This document shows, piece by piece, positions 55,816 to 64,000 of a stretch of 64,000 nucleotides of DNA; position 1 is the stretch's first letter; every line of letters starts with the position of its first letter. Location: positions 13,479,660 to 13,543,659 of the forward strand of contig CM030715.1 of assembly GCA_017979445.1 (NCBI GenBank). Direction: 5' to 3'. The translations under genes and the position numbers were made by a program. The notes below the pieces were generated by a model. The model had not been told where the DNA came from, did no database searches, and saw nothing but the letters and a program-made list of their open reading frames with translations. Origin of the DNA: Akebia trifoliata. Taxonomy: Eukaryota > Streptophyta > Magnoliopsida > Ranunculales > Lardizabalaceae.

Positions 55816-56509
55816 GAAAAAATTAGGGCATCATCAAATGGAAGGAAAGATCCCACCAGGAAAGACAATTTAGAAGAAAAGCTTACACAGAAGTTGGAGA
55901 ATGTAGAAAATTGTTCAAGTCAGAACATTCATTTTTTAGTTGAGAGCTCACATTTGATAATAACCATGTTGAAGTCGAAGAAACTCAGGAGCCTTTCTTT
56001 TGGACATTGCAAGATCTTCAGTAGTGTCTGCTAATGGGAAGTGTAGAATCATTGACTACTTTGAAGAGGAAGATCTTATATTCCAATATTTATCAAAGCC
56101 CAGCTCAAACATTTTTCAAAAAAATATTCGAAAGAGAATGATTAATTCCTTATTGCACATATGATAATCTTAAGAGTCTTGAACATGTAGAGGAATGCTG
56201 GTCTTTCTGTCTATTAGAGTCCGTAGCTTCTCATCCACTTTTCAAGTGCAATCCATTCTATCAGTTTCACAGTCAAGTTTCAGAGATAAGCCAACCTTGA
56301 AACTAGGGGCATTTTTGAGAATAATTTTGATTCTGAAATTTGCATTCTTGATCCTCTAATCAAAAGGAAAAATCTTATTTAAAATCTTAAAAGTTCGGCG
56401 AAGCCCAATCATAATTATGAATCCAGATGCATGATAAGCCAATAAAGGCTCAATCTCTCAATCGTTGAGCTCGATAATACTGAGTCTTTAATTGATCCAA
56501 GCCTGTGAA

Positions 56510-57050
56510 GCGTGGCTCCAGCAAGTTTGAGTCCAAGAAACGAGACTCCAACCTTTTTTGAATCATAAAATGAATTAACAGGATTGTTTAAGTTTCTACA
56601 AACCTTAGCCCAAGAAACGTGGCTCCAGTAAGTTCGAGTCCGATAAGGGAGACTCCAACTGTGACAGGATTGTTTAAGTTCCTGTAAACCTTAGCCAGAG
56701 TCCGAGAAACGAGACTCCAACTTTGTTTGAATCATAGAATGAATTGACAGGATTGTTTAAGTTCTTATAAACCTTAATTCGAGTCCGAGAAACGAGACTC
56801 CAATTTTAAGAGGATTGTTTAACTTCCTATAAACCTTTGCTAGAGTCCGAGAAACAAGACTCCAGCTTTGTTTGAATTATAGAATGAATTAACGGGATTG
56901 TTTACGCTCCAGTAAACCTCAGTTCGAGTCCGAGAAACGAGACTCCAACCATTTGAAATAGGATTTTTTTAAGTTCCTACAAACCTTAACCTGAGAAACG
57001 TTGTTTCTATAAGCTCGAGTCCGATAAACGAGACTCAAACTTTTTCGAAC
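56510..57050 (+). repeat. 77-bp-type hairpin array (element R)
   Basis: About seven units of GAGTC-N10-GACTC alternating with YAGG-N12-CCTR. Homologous to 14290-15330 in element C. Variant units use AGCC-N10-GGCT. Confidence 0.88.
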
Positions 57051-58459
57051 TCTAAAAAAAAAAAATTGATAGGATTTAATGAAATTCCTAGATTACCCGA
57101 TTCTAATTTTAATTTTCTCGTTGTTCAGACTTGCCATAATTTAATATCATACGAGTGTTTCATTGCATATGTGCATTTCGATCTGAATCATTTTCATTGC
57201 ATATGTACATTTCGATCTGTAGACACCCCATTTTTGCATACGCCTGACTTGGCGATCCGTCACCCGGTTGTTGTGGATTCCTAATGATGAGCGCAAAAGA
57301 ACTCAAAAGCTTGTGAGAAGTATCCTTTCAATTTTCTCTGTCTTTTAATTTTATTCTACTCTTTCTCCTCGACACGCGACATAGAATTACCCACGCTTAG
57401 GATCGTTACCCCATATACTCAATTTAGCAAGTACGTACGCTTAGGCTCGCTACACATTTGGACAACTTAGAAATCTCGCTACGCTAGGAAAAGATAACCT
57501 TGAGACTTAGAAATAATCACGTTGTGATTAAAAAAAACTTCACGCCAAAATAGACAAAAATTGATAAAATGATGAAAATACCCCTCATGAATTTCGGACC
57601 TTCGAAAAATCTTGAAAGTACCTTCATTGCATTCAAAACATGATTTTGAGTCTAACGGGACCTAAATCGATGAAATCGGAGAAATTTATGAAAAATCATA
57701 AAATGACCGTAACGCCCCTCAATGTCCGACTCTTAGAAAAACACAATTAAAGAATTAAAAAGACTTCAATAAAAATCTCGAATAATCAAAATTAAATTAA
57801 AATTTAAAATTTAAATCAATTAAAATTTACAATCAAATAAAAAAAAAATTCAAATTGAAAATAACCATTAAACTAAAATTAGAATTTAATCGACAACTTA
57901 AAATTTAAGATCAATTTGAAATTCAAATTAAAATTAAAAGTAAATCAAAAATAAATTTTAAAATCAAATTAAAGATCAATTAACCAATCCGAATTAAAAT
58001 TCTATCAAAACCCAACTAAAACCAATAAAAAAATCAAAATTCAAGCTTAAATTAAACTCAATCGACCAATCAATATCCAAATCAAAACATAATTAACCAA
58101 TCGAATTAAAATCTTAATTTAATCAACCAATCAAGATCGAAAAGTAAAACACAATTAATCTATCAAATTAAAATCAAACCAAAATTAAAAATTGTAACCC
58201 AAACCATCAACCAAAATTAAAAATCGAAATTTAATCTACCAATGTGCCACGTGTTGTGAAGCGTGGGATCATGATCCCATTCTTTCTAAACTTTAAAAGA
58301 GAGATATTCCCTCTTTGGTTCGGTCAAAGAATAACCAAATAAAAGAAAGAATAAAAAAAAAAACAAATAAAGAAATAAATAAAGTAGAACAAACAAAAAA
58401 GGGAAAAGAAATAAATGAAAAAGAGAAAGAGATAAAATAAAAAAATAGCAAGAGAATGC

Positions 58460-58467
58460 TATAAATG
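58460..58467 (+). promoter_or_regulatory. LTR TATA box (large LTR)
   Basis: TATAAATG, about 1.0 kb upstream of the donor-like site at 59493. In the LTR of O the box is TATAAAAGAG at 35116-35125 (minus). Confidence 0.5.
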
Positions 58468-59639
58468 GGAAAGAGCTTTCTTTCTTGAAGGGGGAGACAA
58501 ACCAAGAGGAAAGGCTGACATTCTCTTAAAAGGGGAGAGGTCTGACATTTTGGACAAGAGGGGGCTGCTCTCTTTCAATTTTTTCTCCCACAACTCACAC
58601 ACGGCAGCAAAGACATAAAGAGAAAACTTTTGAAAAACAAAAGAAAAGAAAGAAGAAAGGAGATGAAGGAGTGCTACCTAGTTCGTCTTCTGTATCAGCC
58701 CCCTTCATCATCTCCATGCAACTAGCAGCCTCACACATCACAGCCACTATCATCGTCTTCATCACCTAACCAAACACAAACTTCTTCTTCTTCTTCCACC
58801 TCCTCCATTAACACTCAGTGGAGGTACAAACCATCTCCTTCCCCATTGACAGTAGCCCCAACTTTGGCCTCTAAAATAGTAGCCAATCACTTTCTTCCTC
58901 CTCTTCTTCGCAGTTGCATTCCTTCCTGTTCCATGCCCACATCAGCAATAGTTCTCCTCTTCAGCCATTAACGTGCCCAACCGTCCTCACCAACGCTTGA
59001 AAACTGATCCCTCCAAGCCCATTCGGTCTCACCTTCCCTCATCAACATCACCTTCTATCATCTTCTTCTTCTTCTTCTTAGACGTCCAGAACAACCCTTC
59101 TTCACCATTAACCACCCCAAACAGCACCCCCTTGCTGTCCCATTCACGTCCTCCCTTTCCTACAGCCATTATAGCAAACCACAACAGCCCCCAAACGCCC
59201 CATTCACTAGCCATCCTAATCTCTGATCAACAACCCTTATAATAGCCCGAAATGCCCCAACAAACAGCGATCTTAATCTTCGATTAGAAGCTCTTACAAC
59301 AGCCCCAATACTCCTTTTTACCTCATAAACAACAACCCAAAACGTTCCACCAGCATACCTGCTCTTTTCAGCTCCACCTTATCTCTTTGGCGTCACAAAC
59401 TTCTAGCTTTGTGTCTTCCTTACAAGTCTCTCAGGGCTTGGTGGGCGCTCGAGCACTCTGAAGGAATACCCACAACAACTATATTTTCAAGGTAAATTTC
59501 TTAGTCATTATTTTTAATGATTTGTTTCACGTGTAGATTACTTGGAATTTTTTCTGGTGCTGGAATTTTTGGAGACCTTGGTTGGATGCACATTTCACAT
59601 TCATGAAACCAAAGTTTAAAATCGATGTTCTAATAATAT

Positions 59640-60200
59640 GCGCGAGGGTTGACTTATTGATTTTATGTACATGAAAGTCCACAATCGTTTTTAATGAAAT
59701 TGACAAAAGTCGACTTGCTGTTTTTTTTTCATGTACATTAGAAGTTTCGAAATCGCTTTTTTAATTAAATTGACATGAGTTGACTCGATTTTTTTTGTTG
59801 TTGCATTAGAAGTTTCAAAAATCATTTTCTTAATTAAATTAACATGAGTCGACTCGCTATTTTTTTCATGTGCATTAGAAGTTTCAAAATTGTTTTCTTA
59901 ATTAAATTAACACGAGTCGACTCGCTATTTTTTTCATGTACATTGGAATTTCAAATTTTGATTTTTTTATAAAATTGCCACGTGAGTCAACCCACTGATT
60001 TGCATATGTATTGGAATTTCAAAATTAATTTTTAGTATAGTTGCCACGTGAGTTAACTCACTGATTTCTATGTACATTGGAATTTGAAAATCATTTTTTA
60101 ATAAAATTTTCCTGTGAGTCAACTCACTGATTTGTTTGTACATTGGGGGTTTATAGTCAAATTTTGTTTATGCAAAAGTATTTGAGTTGACTTATTGATT
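59640..60200. repeat. GAGTCGACTC tandem repeats (large LTR)
   Basis: About eight or nine diverged units of roughly 60-70 bp around a GAGTYRACTC core with TTTTTCATGTRCATTRGAA spacers. Homologous to 33160-33700. Confidence 0.75.
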
Positions 60201-61163
60201 TTGTGGACATAGGACTATGCGAAATTCGAAGAATTCACGTGGCAAATATGAGCTTTCTTGAAAAATCATAATTTGTTCATTTTGGGGATTTATGGACTTT
60301 TCATCGATTTAGTAATCTTCCTAAAATCATGATTTTCCATTTTTGGACAATTAATTTGTAAACTATTAATTTGGGAAAGCCAATGTTGATAATTTTTCTA
60401 TCTTGGAAAATTCTTTTTACAAATTTCTAAATTGGGACTTTCTTATTTGGAAATTTCTATTTCGGGAAGTTGTTTTTTCCAAATTTCCAATTTGGGAACT
60501 TCTCATATTTTTATAAACTTTCAATTTAGGAAATTTCAAATTTTCAATTTAGGAAATTTCAAATTTTCAATTTAGAAACTCCTTGAATTCCCAAATTAGG
60601 AATTTTATATTCTTAATTTTCCATTTTAGAAAACTTTTGCAAATTCCTCTTTTTGGTCTATTCAGAAAATCTTCACATATTACCATATGGATTTTGGAGT
60701 ATAGGTTAAAACTAAGGCTTTTTCAAATATTTCCATTTTTGTACGAAATTCAAGATATGGTGTAATATTTGGGAAATATTGGCCTTGATATTCGTTTAAC
60801 ATATTCGATATAATTTGATGATGATGGTGATGATGATTAGACCATAATCTTGACTTTAGTCTCTAACTGTTGACCGTAGAACAGCTTGGATTGTAGTAGA
60901 GACCGATCATCTCGATCGGGTGGATTCGGTGCTAACACTTTTCGAAATCCGTAATTTAACCCCTTACCCATTTCTCTGATCCGTGGACTGACCCGATCCA
61001 TTTCGGAGTCATTTATGGTTCCTAGACCTAAATTAGGTGGCGACTCCTTATTTCCTAAAAGTCCCCAATTTGCCAATTTGACCCTTATCCACAATTTGGT
61101 GGAAAGCGGGTCGAGGCGATTTCAGAATGTTGAGAGAATGGAAAAATGGATGAATCGATAAAA

Positions 61164-62687
61164 TGTCAGAGTCACACCCGAGGGATGATGTCTGCACTTT
61201 ACATTGTATGTTGTATGTAGGTTGGTAAAAGGATATCTAGGTTATTTATGAAAGGGTTGCATGTTTATTTATATTTATGTTGACGCAGAGGCTCCGAGTA
61301 CTGTTGTTTATTTTAGGCCGGGTGGCCACAATTGCATGGTAGGAACTGAATATCCATTTTCAACCCTGTTTTGTTAATTTCTCTTTTTTTTAAATAAAGA
61401 ATAATATATATATATATATATATATGTAGTTAATTTGTGAGCTGTTAAAGGATCTGTGAATGCCTGAAGGGATAGTGCATCCGGATGTATTATCCTGCGA
61501 TGTACGGTAGGGACCACCAAGCTCATACGTGGTATGGGACGCGTATGAGAGTGGAGTCACAATTGGAATTCGGGTCTATTCCTTTCTTATCTTTACTAGT
61601 GAATGTGTATTATAAAGGTGGTCGTATACGAGTGGAACTGTTATTTTGGGAATCACAAGCACGTCTGATAGGCATAGACGAAGATGATTAGTCAGTGATT
61701 ATTAACAATCTACTAGTAGTCCAACGTTCTGACACATCGAAAAGAGACCCATTGCTTACGGTCACATCAAACGACCAGCCTGAGCTGGATAAATGGTCCC
61801 GCAAGCATGGTAAACAGTGACCAGCCACAAAATCAGGAACTACGATGTTATTGAAGAATATCATGTTCCGACTAGGAACGATCCAGTCATGAATCCCAAC
61901 TCTTTAATTCCAATATGCCACCAATTGTACTATGTATTTGTTGTTATATTTCGAAGTATAAATTGAAAAACATGTCTACAATTTCAATGTTGTCAACTAT
62001 ATTTGTATAAGATGAAAAATGTATAATGAATACCGATAATTGATGATATGTGAACTTTTAAACTGTTTAACTGTTCATCCCTGGCTATATGTACCAGTTG
62101 ATCGTATTTTATTCTGTAAAATCTTACATGTATTAAAAGTTCATTATGTTTTACTCGATCATGTTTAGGGAGGGTTATTAGTAGGAATTGATTGTGGACT
62201 TACTAGATAACTCTTGTTACTCACCCTTTCCTTCCTATTTTTTTTAGTTTCAAAACTTGTAGTTATCGAGGTAGGCACAGAATCAACAAATGAAGAGTAC
62301 CTGGTCGGTCAGATCGACGATCAGAGTCTATTGTATGGTGAGTTTTAGGACTACACCCCTTAGTGATGTCAGTTTTGTCTAGGATGTATGTAGATTTTGG
62401 AGTGAGTGTTAGGTTTGTATTAGAGTAAGAGTACTTTGGAAATCTTGTATATTGTTAAAGTTTCACACTCTGATTTGTTTACGTATTAGATATACTTAGT
62501 CTTCCGCTGTTATCTCGTGTTTGCATTTTTCTGGTGTACAGGATTTGTTATATTTTGGATTATCAGGTTTTGGAGTTCTGTGGAACACTAACATAAACAG
62601 AGAGAGCCATGCCCAAATTTCGAGGTGCCACCTAGTATCTGGGGATTTCGCCTTGGGATTTGTGTTAGGGTTCGGCGGGACGTCACA
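61164..62687 (+). mobile_element. Probable 5' LTR of element E
   Basis: Starts TGTCAGAGTCACACCCGAG and ends GGGACGTCACA, three bases before a Met-tRNA-type PBS. The start is inferred from the TG and the CACACCC context, so the left edge is tentative. A TA microsatellite lies at about 61408-61425. Unlike the other LTRs it has no TGTAGACAC end, no U5 hairpin module and no tRNA-Arg motif. Confidence 0.6.
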
Positions 62688-62689
62688 TA

Positions 62690-62701
62690 TGGTATCAGAG
62701 C
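62690..62701 (+). promoter_or_regulatory. Primer-binding site of element E (tRNA-Met type)
   Basis: TGGTATCAGAGC, the standard plant initiator-Met tRNA PBS used by many Ty1/copia and Ty3/gypsy elements. Confidence 0.85.
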
Positions 62702-63076
62702 ATAGCATTAGATTCGTATGGGATACAGATCTGTTATGTTTTGAAGAATAGGCTGATACTACAAACATTAAAGACAATCATAGAGCGTCACTAGGAATCC
62801 AATATCCGAGCTAATCAGTAATTCTGTATTGGGATTGCAAACTCTTCTGTGTCTAGAGGTCTGTAAAGCCTAGTAAACCTAAGATAAGATTCTAGGTCCA
62901 TTCTATAGTAATGAAAATGGCTTTCATTACTAGATTCCTTATTATAATAGTAGTTAATGCGTTCATAAGAATGATGTTGGCGTAGTTTGGAGAAGTGTCT
63001 TGCTTTTGATAAATAAGAAATTTCTGAACTTGTTGGCTAGGAAAAGAGACAAGAAAACAGAGTTACAACTAGACCC
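62702..63076 (+). other. Leader of element E
   Basis: Non-coding stretch between the PBS and the first ATG of the decayed ORF. No further feature recognised. Confidence 0.5.
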
Positions 63077-63726
63077 ATGACAAGGAGTCAAACTGGTGGA
63101 GAAGGCCTACTTGGGTCGAGTCAACTTATCAAGATAGAACAGTTGATAGAAGTAGTCTCGGGGTTATGTTAGAGTCAGATACGCATGGAAAGGAGACAAG
63201 TGGAGATGTTTGAGGCTCAAATGATCATGGTGGGTCAATTAACAAAAAGACTAGAGAGGATAAAAGAAAAGTTCGACCACCATCTTAAGAATAAATTCCA
63301 AAAGGATCCAAGAGTAAATATCCTAACCTGGGGAGGATACGAGAAGAGAAAGGGATAATACAGTTGCCACCTCAAAACCTAGTAGAAGAAATGCAACTAC
63401 GACCCAATAAAAGGCAAAAAATTATGAAACTAGCAGAGTCATGGGAAAAACGACCATACATAAGAAGCGAAACTATAGAAATACCCATTCAAGAAATTAA
63501 GGAATTTTGTAAGAAACAACAGCGTGTAATATTTAATTAATCGAAGGAAAAAGTAGTGACATGTTACAAATGTGGTAAGTTGGGACACAAAGGGGTACAA
63601 TGTTCAGGTCGACATCAACCAATTAAAGATGCGTGGCTTAGAAAGATGTTAGGTGGACCAATTCAAGAAATCATAAGGTCATCGGATTTTAACATGGTTG
63701 ATGACATACTTATACCATCGTAAGTG
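63077..63726 (+). pseudogene. Decayed gag-like ORF of element E with zinc knuckle
   Basis: The ATG at 63077 opens a frame that ends after 31 codons at TAG (63170-63172). Further down, after other stops, CYKCGKLGHKGVQC (63562-63603) is a canonical C-x2-C-x4-H-x4-C knuckle, and its frame ends near 63723. An upstream stretch around 63370-63540 is Lys/Arg-rich and open in one frame. A zinc knuckle after an LTR with a Met PBS suggests gag. I do not recognise the family from the remaining residues. Confidence 0.55.
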
Positions 63727-64000
63727 GACCGAACTAGTAGTCGAAAACGAGAGGGGATGGAATTACAGATGTGCCAGAGACAGGCCAATCAACCCCTGAC
63801 CTCTCTTCCTTCCAAATCAGACCCAGCCAAGAGGCCGATGTATTTGAGGCCAATCGTCCTGGGATCAGTTTACCCACAGTATAGAGTTACTTCACCACCG
63901 AGTTGTGGGGTTCCTTCATCACTGAGTCATAGAGCGGTTTGAACTCCAGCGAGGCTAGCAGGGCCAAAAAAATCAACGAGGCATGTCTAGATGTCACAGG
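63727..64000 (+). other. Body of element E, nothing recognised
   Basis: A 72-residue ORF (63724-63942) has no recognisable motif. The sequence continues beyond the window. Confidence 0.4.

Larger units (their letters stand above)
55086..57217 (+). other. 3' UTR of element R
   Basis: Contains the conserved block, three nested hairpins and a short 77-bp-type hairpin array. 55380-55500 repeats an ACTAGGGGCATT motif also seen in element C. No polypurine tract of the AAAGAGGGGCATC kind precedes the LTR at 57218. The last 60 bp instead hold a direct repeat of GCATATGTRCATTTCGATCTG. Confidence 0.7.
57218..61124 (+). mobile_element. Large LTR (3.9 kb), family of element O
   Basis: TGTAGACACC to GGCGATTTCA. 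A/T-rich U3 (about 57740-58240), TATAAATG at 58460-58467, a CT-rich region, donor-like AAG/GTAAAT (GT at 59493), GAGTCGACTC repeats at 59640-60200, U5 hairpins at 60904-60950 and PBS-like GGTGGCGACTCC at 61036-61047. There is no PBS after it and no clear polypurine tract before it. Flanks (CGATC and GAATG) do not match. It may be a 3' LTR or a solo LTR. Confidence 0.82.

Noticed and set aside
58973..59242. 89-residue Ser/Pro-rich ORF in the large LTR
   Set aside because: CT-rich low-complexity LTR sequence. The related LTR of O has no matching frame, and no start or domain support is seen.

Overview
The window is plant nuclear repeat DNA, probably from a dicot with a large genome. It is built almost entirely of nested, mostly decayed LTR retrotransposons, and no ordinary host gene, rRNA, tRNA gene or CRISPR array is visible. 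Most elements look like the Ogre/Tat branch of Ty3/gypsy (Metaviridae-type). Their LTRs run from TGTAGACAC to TTTCA or CTACA. Their primer-binding sites (PBS) start TGGCGACTC, consistent with the 3' end of a plant tRNA-Arg. They carry an extra ORF1 upstream of gag, a DNG(S)-type protease, and RT-RNaseH followed by a second RNase H. The species cannot be named from this sequence.

Layout. (1) 1-8244 is a near-identical second copy of 42389-50636 and stops exactly at a 100-N assembly gap (8245-8344). (2) 8345-9789 holds a minus-strand gag fragment and a truncated LTR piece. (3) Outer element O (minus strand) runs 36771 down to about 9790: 5' LTR 32655-36771, PBS, leader, ORF1, gag, protease, RT, two RNase H domains and integrase. 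Its integrase is split at 12113/24348 by element C. (4) Element C (minus, 12114-24347) is complete end to end, with LTRs and a GTAGG target-site duplication. It carries a gag with one stop and has lost nearly all of pol. (5) Element B (plus, 38202-49787) is complete, with LTRs and a TATAC target-site duplication. It is inserted in ORF1 of minus-strand element D. B lacks gag and most of pol. (6) Element D has its 5' LTR at 52772-54814, its leader and ORF1 N-terminal half at 49788-52771, and its ORF1 C-terminal half at 37731-38201. (7) 54815-57217 is the 3' part of plus-strand element R, followed by a 3.9 kb LTR (57218-61124). (8) 61164-64000 is the 5' end of an unrelated element E with a Met-tRNA-type PBS and a decayed zinc-knuckle ORF.

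How the parts relate. O, B, C and R share one 3' layout after the integrase stop: a conserved two-hairpin block, then 3-4 copies of a nested hairpin with a GAAA-type loop, then (where present) a long tandem array whose units are themselves hairpins. In B and C the polypurine tract and 3' LTR follow directly. The stems change sequence between copies while keeping pairing, and nearly every deviation is a G.U pair on the sense strand. The U5 part of four diverged LTR types also shares a two-hairpin module with different stems around a conserved GTGCCTAACAC loop. These RNA structures are the most unusual content of the window. B and C have lost most coding sequence but keep the structured regions, as expected of non-autonomous elements that use proteins from relatives such as O.
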